This document shows, one piece after another, positions 1 to 9,066 of a stretch of DNA of 64,000 nucleotides. A program made the position numbers and the translations under genes. How positions within the stretch are numbered: the first letter of the stretch is position 1; every line of letters begins with the position of its first letter. Source of the stretch: a virus; IMG/VR virus record IMGVR_UViG_3300046804_003518, positions 124,001-188,000 of that record; one strand, written 5' to 3'. The notes under the pieces were generated by a model. It was not told the origin of the DNA. It made no database searches and worked only from the letters and a program-made list of their open reading frames with translations.

Positions 1-1
1 A

Positions 2-70
2 GATGAGGACCTAGAAGTAGAGCCATTCTGGGATAACGACGAAGATTATACAGATCTATTTGACAAATAA
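2..70 (+). CDS. C-terminal end of an unidentified protein (partial)
   Basis: An open frame enters from the left edge and stops with TAA at 68-70. It encodes a very acidic tail ending DEDYTDLFDK. A T4-like late promoter follows at once, so this is probably the last gene of a preceding unit. There is too little sequence to name it. Confidence 0.6.
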   Translation, partial: DEDLEVEPFWDNDEDYTDLFDK

Positions 71-78
71 CAAGTTCT

Positions 79-86
79 TATAAATA
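79..86 (+). promoter_or_regulatory. T4-type late promoter TATAAATA
   Basis: Exact match to the T4 late promoter element read by the gp55 sigma factor. It lies 43 bases before the start at 130, which has a GAGG ribosome site. The same octamer recurs before several other genes in the window. Confidence 0.75.
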
Positions 87-129
87 TTCCGTACAAGGTT
101 AGGGTACGCCAACCCCTTGAGGAATATCG

Positions 130-2376
130 ATGAAAAAGAGACTCAGTCTACAAGAATTTGTGGTTACGCGCCAAGCTGCAGCAGCTATGGCCAGCCAAGA
201 TGCAGCAGCCGATTCTGATGCTGCTGATCCAAAAGCAAAAGCTCCAAAAAAGAAAGACGAAAAAAGGGCTAAGGGCACCACTGATACTGGTATGCCTAAG
301 AATGAGATTGAGCTAAATCCACAGCTCGATACAACCCAAACAATGTATGAAGAGAAAGAAAAGCATGTGGTGTTTGCTTTTGGTAGAATGAACCCACCAA
401 CTGTTGGCCACGAAAAGCTAGTTGATGCTATTAAGGCACATGCTGAGAAGGTTGGTGGCGAAGCCCATATCTACCTATCCAAGTCTCACGACAAAAAGAA
501 GAATCCACTAGATTACGAAACAAAGCATGCATTTGCCAAGAAGGCATTTGGTGATGTTGTAAAGCATACGCCAGAAGGCCACTCTAGTATTTTTGGTATT
601 CTTCAGCATCTTCATAACCAAGGGTTCACCCACGCAACTTTAATTGCTGGTGATGATAGAGTAGAAGATTATAGAAGAATTGCTAACACCTATAATGGTC
701 CAGGAAAGGATTTCAACTTCAAGAAGATTGAAGTTAAGTCAGCTGGCGCCAGAGATCCAGATGCAGAAGGTGTAGAGGGAATGTCAGCCTCTAAGATGAG
801 ATCATTGGCATCTGCTGGTAAGCATAAGGAATTTAAAGAAGGTCTACCAAAGAATCTTCAGAAGCACCATAAAGAAGTAATGAATACATTACGCACTGCT
901 CTCCATGAAGAAGTATCACCAGAAGACTTGATGGAAGTAGTGAGCGTACAATCAAGAATTAAGAAAGCTGCTAAAGCAAGATCAATGAAAAGTCGTCTTG
1001 CATTTGGTAGAAAGAGAGCACTAAGAAGAAAGGCATCAAAGTCTGTCTTGCAAAGAAGAGCTCAAAGAGTAGCTCGTAAGTTTATGAGAGCAAGAATACT
1101 AAGAGGCCAAAAATATTCTAGCCTATCATACGGTGCAAGAGTAGCTCTGGACAAAAGACTAAAGCTAAAATCAAAGTCAGTAAATAGATTAGCTCAAAAA
1201 CTTCTACCAAGAATATCATCAGCTGAGCAAAGAAGAAAGCTAGGAGCTGGCTTTAAGGCACCAAGAGGTCTAGGGGCAGCAGCAGGTGTACCAGGTATCA
1301 GAGAGGCTCTAGATTTAATTATTAGAGAGCAACCATTAGCAACAGCCATCATTCAATCTTTACAAAAGAAATCAAACGAGCATAGTATTCCGTACGAGGT
1401 ACTAGAGACTGTATACTACCGTGGTCTTGCTGATTATGCAGCTGGCCACAGACCAACTCTAACTGCTCAGCAATGGGCATTCAATAGAGTTAATTCCTAT
1501 ATTCACGAAGGTCTAACATACCACACAGCTGATAAAGATTTAGCTGAAGCCGCCATGGATGTTAAGAGAGCACAGAAAGCCGCCCTTCAACTACACAAGA
1601 AAGGCAAGAAGACTGTAGAGGAAGAAAAAGTTACTGGTACCAATTGTGCTAATTGTAAGTGGTGGTGTGAAGAAACAGAGAAGCCAGTTGGCAAAGATGA
1701 ACTCAATGCAAATGGTGGCTTGAAGGCACCAAACAAAGAATACGTTGCAATGTCAAAGAGAGTTGATCTTGTTAGCCTACCAGGTGAAGCAACATCATCC
1801 ATCAAGGCAATGTATGAGCACGAAGAAATCAACGATTGGGTTACCGAGAGAATGTGTTGCGCCAAGTGGGATGCAGTTGGAGTTGTAAGAGACTACAAGG
1901 GTGAGTCTCCTCTAATGGCAGAAGAAGGTGGCGCTGGTTTAATTGGCACACCACAACTAACGGATGTATATAAGAATGCAACTCCTGGCCAGGGCAAGAA
2001 GTTATCATTTAAGAACTTTGTTAAGGAAGCAATTGAAGCTCCTTACGATCCACACCGAAGCAATAAGCTGGACATTATGCAAGCTGAGCAGATTAGAAAG
2101 GCAAGAGCACCATCATGGGATATGATTCAAGGTCATCACCTATCAAAGAAGTTTGTGGGTAAGGACTATCTTGATATTGAGATGTTTACAAAAGAAGTAA
2201 ATAAGCTAGCTGTAAAGATGGATCACTTTCCAGAGATAAGCAATTTTTATAACGAAGCGACTGTCAAGCTAACCACAGTTGATGTTGAAGGGTTAACAGG
2301 GATTGATTTTGAAATGGCAGCAGAGATTGATACAATTGCTAGCATGATGGGGCTGGAGGGAAGCGTCGATGAATAA
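130..2376 (+). CDS. Large protein with N-terminal nucleotidyltransferase domain; probable virion-associated protein
   Basis: 748 residues. After a short start (MKKRLSLQEF) and a charged Ala/Lys linker, residues about 78-230 look like a cytidylyltransferase/NMN-adenylyltransferase fold: GRMNPPTVGH near residues 85-94 supplies the HxGH-like motif and SASKMR near 220 the closing motif. Residues about 275-390 are extremely basic (Arg/Lys runs), which suggests nucleic acid binding. A Cys-rich stretch (CANCKWWCE, then MCCAKW) could bind a metal. A second FKNFVKEAIE motif lies near residue 640. Similar cytidylyltransferase-containing proteins occur in marine T4-like phages; the substrate is unknown. 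It follows a late promoter, so late expression and packaging in the virion are inferred. Confidence 0.7.
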   Translation: MKKRLSLQEFVVTRQAAAAMASQDAAADSDAADPKAKAPKKKDEKRAKGTTDTGMPKNEIELNPQLDTTQTMYEEKEKHVVFAFGRMNPPTVGHEKLVDAIKAHAEKVGGEAHIYLSKSHDKKKNPLDYETKHAFAKKAFGDVVKHTPEGHSSIFGILQHLHNQGFTHATLIAGDDRVEDYRRIANTYNGPGKDFNFKKIEVKSAGARDPDAEGVEGMSASKMRSLASAGKHKEFKEGLPKNLQKHHKEVMNTLRTALHEEVSPEDLMEVVSVQSRIKKAAKARSMKSRLAFGRKRALRRKASKSVLQRRAQRVARKFMRARILRGQKYSSLSYGARVALDKRLKLKSKSVNRLAQKLLPRISSAEQRRKLGAGFKAPRGLGAAAGVPGIREALDLIIREQPLATAIIQSLQKKSNEHSIPYEVLETVYYRGLADYAAGHRPTLTAQQWAFNRVNSYIHEGLTYHTADKDLAEAAMDVKRAQKAALQLHKKGKKTVEEEKVTGTNCANCKWWCEETEKPVGKDELNANGGLKAPNKEYVAMSKRVDLVSLPGEATSSIKAMYEHEEINDWVTERMCCAKWDAVGVVRDYKGESPLMAEEGGAGLIGTPQLTDVYKNATPGQGKKLSFKNFVKEAIEAPYDPHRSNKLDIMQAEQIRKARAPSWDMIQGHHLSKKFVGKDYLDIEMFTKEVNKLAVKMDHFPEISNFYNEATVKLTTVDVEGLTGIDFEMAAEIDTIASMMGLEGSVDE

Positions 2377-3127
2377 AATAAACGAAATTAGTACTAAGCC
2401 ACCAAGTGCTGCCAAGAAGTTTAAGTACTTCTTGAAGACTCCTCGTCAGATTCCAGGCCCACCAGGTGGCCATCCTGTTCCTCCAGGATATGAAAGAGTC
2501 CACGATGTAATAAGTGGTGGACATGTTTTAAGAAAGAAGCGAGATATAAGCGAGAAGGTAGGATTGGGTACAGCATTTGGCGCGGGCCTAGGTGCTGGTG
2601 TAGGAGCAGCAATGGGTGCTCCATTGGTTGGTGCAGCAGCTGGTGCATTTGCAGCTCATAAGATTGGTCAGAAGTTAAAGAAGACTTTTGGTGCCAAGCC
2701 AACATCTCAGAAGGTAGGCCAGAAGGCCAGACCAGTTACACAGCCTCGTGGAGGATTGAGAGAAATGAAAACATTCAAAGACTTTGCTGACGAGATTGAC
2801 TTTGGATTTACCGAAGAGGAATTTGAAGTCACTGGTGAAGAGGTCTATGAGGACTGGAATGAGGTTGAGGAATTAGAGGAAGCTGAAAAGGGTGGCCGTA
2901 AGGTTAAGCTTGGCAAGCCATTCCTAACACCAGGTGGTCCAAAGAAGAGATCGGTTTATGTTAAGCATCCATCAACTGGTAATGTTGTCAAGGTAAACTT
3001 TGGTGACCCTAACATGAGAATTAAGAAGAGTGATCCAGAAAGAAGAAGATCATTCAGAGCAAGACACAATTGTGAGAACCCTGGCCCAAGACATAAGGCA
3101 AGATACTGGTCTTGCAAGGCGTGGTAA
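2369..3127 (+). CDS. Conserved phage structural-type protein with Gly/Ala hydrophobic segment
   Basis: 252 residues, overlapping the previous gene by 8 bases. Residues about 67-98 are a Gly/Ala-rich hydrophobic segment that could insert in a membrane. MKTFKDFADEIDF repeats the short motif seen in neighbouring genes. The C-terminus (RRRSFRARHNC, ARYWSCKAW) matches a basic, Cys/Trp-containing end that I recognise from T4-like marine phage head-region proteins. Function is unproven; the order beside other late genes suggests a capsid-interior or prohead role. Confidence 0.65.
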   Translation: MNKINEISTKPPSAAKKFKYFLKTPRQIPGPPGGHPVPPGYERVHDVISGGHVLRKKRDISEKVGLGTAFGAGLGAGVGAAMGAPLVGAAAGAFAAHKIGQKLKKTFGAKPTSQKVGQKARPVTQPRGGLREMKTFKDFADEIDFGFTEEEFEVTGEEVYEDWNEVEELEEAEKGGRKVKLGKPFLTPGGPKKRSVYVKHPSTGNVVKVNFGDPNMRIKKSDPERRRSFRARHNCENPGPRHKARYWSCKAW

Positions 3128-3128
3128 G

Positions 3129-3545
3129 ATGTTAAGGTTTAAGCAACTTATTCTTGAAGACCTAGCCCACGAACAGATGGTCCAAGGCCACGTTGATGAC
3201 TTCATGGGTCACGCAAAAGAACATTTGGGACTACAAGAACTACCTAGAGTAGAGCTTGTAAACAATAAAAGAGTTGCTCAAGAGAATGCTAGCTTTGGTG
3301 GATATTATCCAGCAGAGAAGACAATTAGAGTAAACATTGCTGGTAGACATCCAGTTGATATTCTAAGAACTCTAGCGCATGAGATGGTTCATTATAGACA
3401 GGACCTAAACGGAGAGCTAGAAGATGTAGCAATGGCTGGTGAGACTGGTAGCACATGTGAGAATGAGGCTAATAGTGAAGCTGGTATTATGATGAGAAAC
3501 TACGGAAGGGCTAAGCCATCAATCTATGAGAGTTACAGAAAATAA
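3129..3545 (+). CDS. Small zinc metallopeptidase-like protein (HEMVH)
   Basis: 138 residues. The start at 3129 (MLRFKQLILED) is preferred over upstream starts lying inside the previous gene. HEMVHYRQ gives the HExxH zinc site and the downstream ENEAN stretch can give the third ligand (Glu). This pattern recurs in two other genes in the window (49160 and 50781). Such small HExxH proteins are common near phage head genes; a role in processing or peptidoglycan/protein cleavage is inferred only. Confidence 0.65.
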   Translation: MLRFKQLILEDLAHEQMVQGHVDDFMGHAKEHLGLQELPRVELVNNKRVAQENASFGGYYPAEKTIRVNIAGRHPVDILRTLAHEMVHYRQDLNGELEDVAMAGETGSTCENEANSEAGIMMRNYGRAKPSIYESYRK

Positions 3546-4149
3546 GTTTAGTAGATATCTAGGGCTTGCTCTAGGCCTACACGAAGATGATTACTATAAC
3601 CTATCAATGGATTTTTTTGATAGAGATGGGTTTGAGTTGAATGAATTGGAGCAAGCATTATATAGACGCAATATGATTAATATTGGCGAGCAGCATTTAA
3701 ACCATACTGCAAACCATGTTAGTTGGATAGAGCATGATACAAATGATGATCCAAGAATTATGATAGATCATAGTTGCCTACAACAGCGACATGATTATGT
3801 TGGCGAAGGTAGAGAATTATTACAAATAGCTTCTAATTATAGACCTGAACTAAAGAAGCTATTGGCAATAGTTCCCAAATGGGGAATAGATTTTAATGTG
3901 GATTACGTTGGTGAGACTGTTATGGAGCTATTCCATATAGAGGTTGATAGACGTAATTACGAAGAGATTTTGGATCAAAAGTACCTAGCTGAAAGGCTAA
4001 TACTTAGGACTGACTGGGTAAATGTTGCCAACATCTTCCATAAAAAGAGGGATCAGTGGGAACATTTATCAGCAGATGATCAGATTGAATGGAAAGTTAA
4101 CTACCTAGGATGGCCTAGGGTATATGACACTAGAAAAGTGTTCATATAA
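3526..4149 (+). CDS. Hypothetical protein
   Basis: 207 residues, overlapping the metallopeptidase by 20 bases, which suggests coupled translation. Soluble, rich in Asp, Tyr and Trp, with no motif I recognise. It ends just at a TATAAATA element that serves the next gene. It could be another late accessory protein. Confidence 0.55.
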   Translation: MRVTENKFSRYLGLALGLHEDDYYNLSMDFFDRDGFELNELEQALYRRNMINIGEQHLNHTANHVSWIEHDTNDDPRIMIDHSCLQQRHDYVGEGRELLQIASNYRPELKKLLAIVPKWGIDFNVDYVGETVMELFHIEVDRRNYEEILDQKYLAERLILRTDWVNVANIFHKKRDQWEHLSADDQIEWKVNYLGWPRVYDTRKVFI

Positions 4150-4152
4150 ATA
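4145..4152 (+). promoter_or_regulatory. T4-type late promoter TATAAATA
   Basis: Exact octamer overlapping the stop codon of the preceding gene, 24 bases before the next start at 4177 (site TTTGGAG). Confidence 0.7.
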
Positions 4153-4176
4153 TTTTGAATAGATTTGGAGTAATCC

Positions 4177-5235
4177 ATGACAGATAAAGAGATTTTTGAG
4201 GAAGTTAAGCAACGTTTCACAGATCCAAAAGTAATGGATCTGTTACGCAATGGCTTAGCAACTCCTGAAGAAATGGAATTGATGAAAAGAGCAATACGTT
4301 ATGGTGATGCTTCAATGAACATTCCATCTCTCAGAGATGCGCTTTACAAGTTATTCGACCGTTTGTTGAATGTTGTAAAGGATGATAGTACAACAAGACA
4401 AATGGTTAAACAAGATTTAAGAAAACTACAAAAGGGAGACTCAGACATGAGCGAAGATCTAAACACAGCTAACGTAGCCAAGGCAGTTAAGCACGATTGT
4501 GCCAAACATGTTGTCCACGAGACATGGGGCAAGGGCCAATGCATTCCTGAAGAACACACTCTTCTAGATGATGGCACAGTAACCCACTATGATGTTATGT
4601 TTGATCATGGCATCGAGCAAGACGTGCCAGTAGAAGATCTAACAATTGTCGTATCTGAGTCCCACATGCACGCTTCTAAAAAGAAGAAGCCAATGATGGA
4701 AACAGCTGCAAGCGATTCCCTAAAGGGCGAAGGTTCAGCTCCTCCTAAGCTAGCGGATGTTACACCACAACAAGGTGGCGGCGAAGATACATCTAAGGCT
4801 TCTAAGAAGGGTAAGCCAGAAATGCCAATGGAGAAGCTAAAGGCAATTATGGAAAAGAAGAAGTCCAAGGCCTACCTAGCAATGTTAAAGTCACAAGGCA
4901 AGATGGAAGAAGAGACAGAGATTGAAGAGAAGACTCTAACAAAGGCAGAAATGAAGAAGCGCGAAGAAGTTGCTAAGGCAATCGAGCGTGATCAGCCAGG
5001 TATGCCAATGGGCAAGAAGATGGCAATTGCCACAGCGACAGCCAAGAAAGTTGCTGAAGCAAAGGCACATACAGTTCCAAAGACACCAAAGGAAAAGAGC
5101 CTAGCAGCTCTAGCTCCTCCACACGATAAGATCACTCATGCCGATGTTATGGTTGGTCGCGGTGTAGGTAAGAAGAAGACAATGAAAGAGTTTGTTGAGC
5201 AACTAGCAGAGTCTCTATCACCAAAGGCAGAGTAA
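4177..5235 (+). CDS. Conserved T4-like marine phage protein, probable head-interior/prohead core type
   Basis: 352 residues. The N-terminal 90 residues are helical. Residues about 105-165 form a compact domain (CAKHVVHETWGKGQC, LLDDGTVTHYDVMFDHG) seen in marine T4-like phages. The rest is Lys/Glu/Ala-rich low complexity, including AEMKKREEVAKAIE and a C-terminal MKEFVEQLAESL motif like those in the flanking genes. Low complexity with repeated short motifs fits a prohead core or capsid-ejected protein processed by a protease; this is inferred from context. An internal ATG (MSEDLN, residue 92) could give a shorter product. Confidence 0.6.
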   Translation: MTDKEIFEEVKQRFTDPKVMDLLRNGLATPEEMELMKRAIRYGDASMNIPSLRDALYKLFDRLLNVVKDDSTTRQMVKQDLRKLQKGDSDMSEDLNTANVAKAVKHDCAKHVVHETWGKGQCIPEEHTLLDDGTVTHYDVMFDHGIEQDVPVEDLTIVVSESHMHASKKKKPMMETAASDSLKGEGSAPPKLADVTPQQGGGEDTSKASKKGKPEMPMEKLKAIMEKKKSKAYLAMLKSQGKMEEETEIEEKTLTKAEMKKREEVAKAIERDQPGMPMGKKMAIATATAKKVAEAKAHTVPKTPKEKSLAALAPPHDKITHADVMVGRGVGKKKTMKEFVEQLAESLSPKAE

Positions 5236-5236
5236 T

Positions 5237-6691
5237 ATGAAAAAGTTCTCAGAAGCAGTTCTTGCGCCAAATAAACATATGGCCAAAAAGGCTAGCCCTT
5301 ACCACCCTCACAGTCAGGGTTTAGTCTACACTCCTAAGGGTAAAGAAGAGGTTAGACCTATTGACACAGCTGATGCTGGGTATGGTGGCGAAACTGTTGC
5401 TGATGCTGAAGGGGGTGACGCTAATCCAGGTATTGCTTCTAAGAAAGCAGTATCTCCTATGCCAATGCAAACATTGGTTAAGCCTGGTTTAGATAAGGCT
5501 AAGAAAGCCAAAACAAATGAAGAGACAGAGCGCGAAAGACTAATCAAGCTAAGATCATTTGCCGCTAAGAACCGTGTAGCCGGACTAGGCAAGGCAATGG
5601 TTGAAGAAGAACAGATTGATGAACTAAAGAAGTCAACTCTTGCCTCATATGCTAAGAAAGCAACAGACGATGTTAGCTACCACTCATTTATGGCCGGTAC
5701 AATGTCATCCAAAGATCCAGAGCGTCTAACTCAAGACAAAAAGGCAATGAAGAGACAAGCTGGTGTTATTAAAGCTGTTAATAAATTAGCTAAAGAAGAA
5801 GCTGAAGTTGTTGGAGAGGCTACTGGTGTAACTAATTACAATCCAAAAAGCCAAGGTGGCACAAGAGCTGAGCTACTAGCTAAGCTAGCAAAATCAAAGA
5901 ACCCAGGACATGCTACAGCAGCAAGAAAGGCTGGCGCTACTCAGAGCGAACTTAAAGCTGCCATGATGAAAGAGGAAAACGATGGTACCGAGGCTGACCA
6001 AGGCGAGTACGGATACGAAGGTGACATGGCAATGTCACAGTTAAAGTCTATTATCCGCAATGCCCAATCTCTTCACGATCATATGGAACCACAAACGGAT
6101 CTTCCTGAGTGGCTTCAAGCAAAGATAACATTGGCCTCTGATTATATTCAGACAGCAGCTGATTACTGGAAGTCTGAAAAGGAAGAAGTCAGTGAAGGTA
6201 AGATGAAAGACATTGCCACAGATAAAGCTGAAAACGAAAGACTAGCTGCCCAAGATGTTCTTGGGGGTCCAGTCAGAAAGAAACCAGAAGGTCCAAAAGG
6301 TAAGCTGCCGCTTGGTTTTAGATTAGCACGATCAGCTGCTAAGAAGGCAATGAAGTCTGTGTCTGAAGAACAGATTGATGAGCTAATGGGTCCAGATCTA
6401 AGATCCCAACAAGCCAAAGAAAACGATGCTCATTTTAAGAAGCAGCCACCACGTATGCAGACAGCTATCAGATATCATTTGAAGAATAGAAAATCCTATA
6501 AGGATGCTGTCTCGGCTGCAGAAAAAGATGTAGCAACAATGCACGAAGAAGTTTGGGATAAGCCAATGCCAGATTCTAAGAAGCAGGGTTCTCTTTCACC
6601 AGAACAAAAAGCAAAAGCTAAGGCAAGAGCTGAAAGAGCCGGTAGAAGCTATCCAAACATGATTGATAATATGTGGGCTTCCAAACAATAA
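5237..6691 (+). CDS. Low-complexity head-interior-like protein with internal repeats
   Basis: 484 residues starting MKKFSEAVL, one base after the previous stop. It contains repeated EEEQIDEL / SEEQIDEL motifs (near residues 122 and 376), KSTLASYAKKA, and a domain around residues 250-320 (MSQLKSIIRNAQSLHDHM). The composition is Lys/Ala/Glu-rich with little predicted globular structure. I recognise these motifs from proteins in the head gene region of T4-like marine phages. Probably packaged in the capsid or part of the prohead core; no enzyme motif is seen. Confidence 0.6.
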   Translation: MKKFSEAVLAPNKHMAKKASPYHPHSQGLVYTPKGKEEVRPIDTADAGYGGETVADAEGGDANPGIASKKAVSPMPMQTLVKPGLDKAKKAKTNEETERERLIKLRSFAAKNRVAGLGKAMVEEEQIDELKKSTLASYAKKATDDVSYHSFMAGTMSSKDPERLTQDKKAMKRQAGVIKAVNKLAKEEAEVVGEATGVTNYNPKSQGGTRAELLAKLAKSKNPGHATAARKAGATQSELKAAMMKEENDGTEADQGEYGYEGDMAMSQLKSIIRNAQSLHDHMEPQTDLPEWLQAKITLASDYIQTAADYWKSEKEEVSEGKMKDIATDKAENERLAAQDVLGGPVRKKPEGPKGKLPLGFRLARSAAKKAMKSVSEEQIDELMGPDLRSQQAKENDAHFKKQPPRMQTAIRYHLKNRKSYKDAVSAAEKDVATMHEEVWDKPMPDSKKQGSLSPEQKAKAKARAERAGRSYPNMIDNMWASKQ

Positions 6692-6708
6692 GGTCAATAA
6701 ATAGTTAC

Positions 6709-6963
6709 ATGGGTATTGTAGCAGGAAAATTTATAACTGGTTCAGCTGTGGTTTATGAAAAGCCAGTAGCTGAAGTGCCTAGGATACCAGCTCGCAACGC
6801 GATAGCAATTAGGTCATTAGCTGAGCTGAGAACTTCCAATAAAGTGGAAGTTAAAGAAGATGCAGAGGGTAATAGAGAAATTGTACCAGTTGATAAAAGA
6901 CTTTCGAGCTACTTTTTAGTAAATAAAGAATCTGATTATCTAGATCATAACAAGAAAACTTAA
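6709..6963 (+). CDS. Hypothetical protein
   Basis: 84 residues if it starts at 6709 (MGIVAGKFITGS), where CAATAAATAG, a weak late-promoter-like sequence, lies just upstream. An alternative start at 6673 would overlap the previous gene by 19 bases. No recognised motif. It directly precedes a structural protein gene. Confidence 0.5.
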   Translation: MGIVAGKFITGSAVVYEKPVAEVPRIPARNAIAIRSLAELRTSNKVEVKEDAEGNREIVPVDKRLSSYFLVNKESDYLDHNKKT

Positions 6964-6977
6964 CAGGAGATAGAGAT

Positions 6978-7544
6978 ATGGCACTTTGGGGAAAAACAGA
7001 CGCAGCAGCAAGCGCACCAAAATTTACGGGCTTGGCCTCAAATGGTGCCATTGCTAACACACTTTTTGGTGGAGCAAAGACAGGTGTATTTGGTGTAGAC
7101 GCAGCAGAATCACAATATGCTCGCGCAACAACAAAGAAGCCAGTTGCACAGGGTTGGGTTCTACAGCAATACGGTACTGGTCCAGTACTAACAATTGCAA
7201 AGAACAACGGTGGTTCAAGCTATGTTAACACACAGGTAGTTACACTATCAAATGGTGTGGTTAATGCAACAGCTACAATCACAACAAACTCAACTGGTGG
7301 TGTTACAGCTCTAACATTAACAAATGCTGGCTCAGGTTTTGCTAATGCATCACACATCGTGATTCAAGTTGCAAATACAACTGCTCCATCAAACTCAACA
7401 AACGGTAACACATCACTAGGTACAGGTCTAACATTGACCCTAACTTTTGGTGGTCGTGCAGGTCGTGTTAATAGAGAAACACTAGTTGCTATGACAGCAT
7501 ATCCAAATAACGATGCATCGGATGATACACAGTTCCCAGAATAA
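6978..7544 (+). CDS. Probable virion structural protein (beta-rich, Gly/Thr/Asn-rich)
   Basis: 188 residues starting MALWGKTDAAAS, with a strong AGGAG site. The start resembles a family of marine T4-like structural proteins that begin MALWG. The middle is rich in Thr, Asn and Gly with alternating hydrophobic residues, typical of beta structure. It sits between late genes, so a head decoration or similar role is likely. Confidence 0.6.
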   Translation: MALWGKTDAAASAPKFTGLASNGAIANTLFGGAKTGVFGVDAAESQYARATTKKPVAQGWVLQQYGTGPVLTIAKNNGGSSYVNTQVVTLSNGVVNATATITTNSTGGVTALTLTNAGSGFANASHIVIQVANTTAPSNSTNGNTSLGTGLTLTLTFGGRAGRVNRETLVAMTAYPNNDASDDTQFPE

Positions 7545-7562
7545 TAGGACTGCATTTTATTA

Positions 7563-7970
7563 ATGAATAATGAGAAATTGACTGAAGAAAACTTTTTGTT
7601 ATTTGCAGCAAGACATTATGATAATCCATCATGTATAGACGTGACGGAGTTTGAGGATGATCTTAATACACTAAAGTATATTAAGAGGCTGCTAACAAGG
7701 TACCAAGAATCAGGTGAGTTGAAGGAGAGATTAATCCTCAACCACCTGAACTTGTTAAACAATTTATTTGGCCCTGAAGCAACAGTGAAGATGTGTTTAC
7801 TAAAGATGCAGGGTCAGTGGCATGTCCTAAAGCCATTTTTGGTTTACTTAGGATACATGCCAGATGTTGTCTATAATGTGGGTGAGGACCAAGTCATTAG
7901 AAATAGTGATATTCCGCTTGATACAAATGTTGTAAAGAAACTAAGAGAGTTCCATGAAGGATCTAGTTGA
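7563..7970 (+). CDS. Conserved T4-like phage protein of unknown function
   Basis: 135 residues. The motif FAARHYDNPSC, followed by KRLLTRYQESGELKERLI and HLNLLNNLFG, matches a family widely conserved next to head genes in marine T4-like phages. Soluble and helical. No catalytic motif. It overlaps the next gene by 17 bases. Confidence 0.6.
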   Translation: MNNEKLTEENFLLFAARHYDNPSCIDVTEFEDDLNTLKYIKRLLTRYQESGELKERLILNHLNLLNNLFGPEATVKMCLLKMQGQWHVLKPFLVYLGYMPDVVYNVGEDQVIRNSDIPLDTNVVKKLREFHEGSS

Positions 7971-8484
7971 TTTAGCGATCACATACAAGTTCTTGAAGAA
8001 CCTTGTCACTCCTTTTGATAGGTGGCCAGCATATAAGCTTGGGCTAATAGACAAGGATGGCAACATCATCAAACAAAGAAGAGAGAGACTAAAGCAAGAA
8101 GAAAAAGATGCTCTAGGCTACTTTGATGTTGTTACTCTCAATCTAAGAAAACTATTAGGTAAGCTACCAGGCGGTAAGTCTGCTATTGCAACATACGCAG
8201 CTGCTTACCTTTTGATGAAAGAGTATCCAAAGAAGAATTTAAAAGAAGGGTTTGAACCTTCAGAACAACAAGTCGCCTTTATGCTACAAGAAGCCATAAA
8301 GGAGATTGAAGAGATGGAAGGAATGCCAACTAATAATACAGGTGGTATTGCTGGCCTAAAACCAGATTCAGTTGGTGTACCAAAGAAGGCAATGATTAGA
8401 TATAAAAAGTCTAATCAAAAGCTAGCACCATCGAGAATAGGTAAGAGATTTATTAACATAGTAACCGAAGAGGAAAAACAATGA
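7954..8484 (+). CDS. Conserved T4-like phage protein of unknown function
   Basis: 176 residues (MKDLVDLAITYKFLKNLVTPF, then GKLPGGKSAIATYAAAYLLMKE). It matches a family I know from marine T4-like genomes, where it accompanies the preceding protein. The tail from about residue 125 is basic and Gly-containing. It overlaps the upstream gene by 17 bases and the downstream lipoprotein gene by 4. Confidence 0.55.
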   Translation: MKDLVDLAITYKFLKNLVTPFDRWPAYKLGLIDKDGNIIKQRRERLKQEEKDALGYFDVVTLNLRKLLGKLPGGKSAIATYAAAYLLMKEYPKKNLKEGFEPSEQQVAFMLQEAIKEIEEMEGMPTNNTGGIAGLKPDSVGVPKKAMIRYKKSNQKLAPSRIGKRFINIVTEEEKQ

Positions 8485-8744
8485 AAGCTGTATTAGTAGC
8501 ACTTTCATTATTATTGGTTGCTGGTTGTGGCGATCATTATAGATACCCTTGCCAAGATCCAGCAAATTGGAAAAAGAAAGAATGTAACCGTCCTCTATGT
8601 GAAGCTGACGGTATGTGCTGGGATAAACTATCTGGGGTGGATCCAAAAGAGTTAGAAAATAAGCCAGCAGAGGAACAATCTGCTGCGGACGTAACAGAAC
8701 CTGCACATGATGCAGCTACACATGAAGAGCATACTGGAGAATAA
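8481..8744 (+). CDS. Small lipoprotein
   Basis: 87 residues. The N-terminus MKAVLVALSLLLVAGCG is a signal peptide with a lipobox (LVAGC) for lipidation at Cys16. The mature part has further Cys residues and an acidic tail. It starts with ATGA overlap and is followed two bases later by a holin-like gene and then the endolysin, so a role in lysis or the envelope is likely. Confidence 0.65.
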   Translation: MKAVLVALSLLLVAGCGDHYRYPCQDPANWKKKECNRPLCEADGMCWDKLSGVDPKELENKPAEEQSAADVTEPAHDAATHEEHTGE

Positions 8745-8746
8745 TT

Positions 8747-9058
8747 ATGTTTAATGGTCAAAAATATACAAGCGATGAGTTGATGACACGCCTAAAGGTA
8801 TTTGTTGGCGCAATGCTAGCAATCACTTTAACAGGTATTGTCTTTGTTGTTCTTTATTCATTGATCTTTGTCACACAGCCAATGCAGCAGTCACCAAATG
8901 ATGCAAAGTTCTTTGAATTGATTACACCAATTGCAACTTTCTTAACTGGTATTCTATCAGGCATTATGCTTGGCAAGAATGAAGAAAAGAAAGAAGAGCC
9001 ACCACAAGCACCACCAGCCCCTGAAGCACCAGCTGAGCCAGAAGATCATATTGCCTGA
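8747..9058 (+). CDS. Two-segment membrane protein, holin candidate
   Basis: 103 residues with two hydrophobic segments (about 20-45 and 62-82) and a charged, Pro-rich tail (QAPPAPEAPAEP). Size and topology fit a holin, and it lies 8 bases upstream of the endolysin gene. A second holin-like gene exists at 14954, so which one times lysis cannot be decided from sequence. Confidence 0.55.
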   Translation: MFNGQKYTSDELMTRLKVFVGAMLAITLTGIVFVVLYSLIFVTQPMQQSPNDAKFFELITPIATFLTGILSGIMLGKNEEKKEEPPQAPPAPEAPAEPEDHIA

Positions 9059-9066
9059 GGTAGAAA

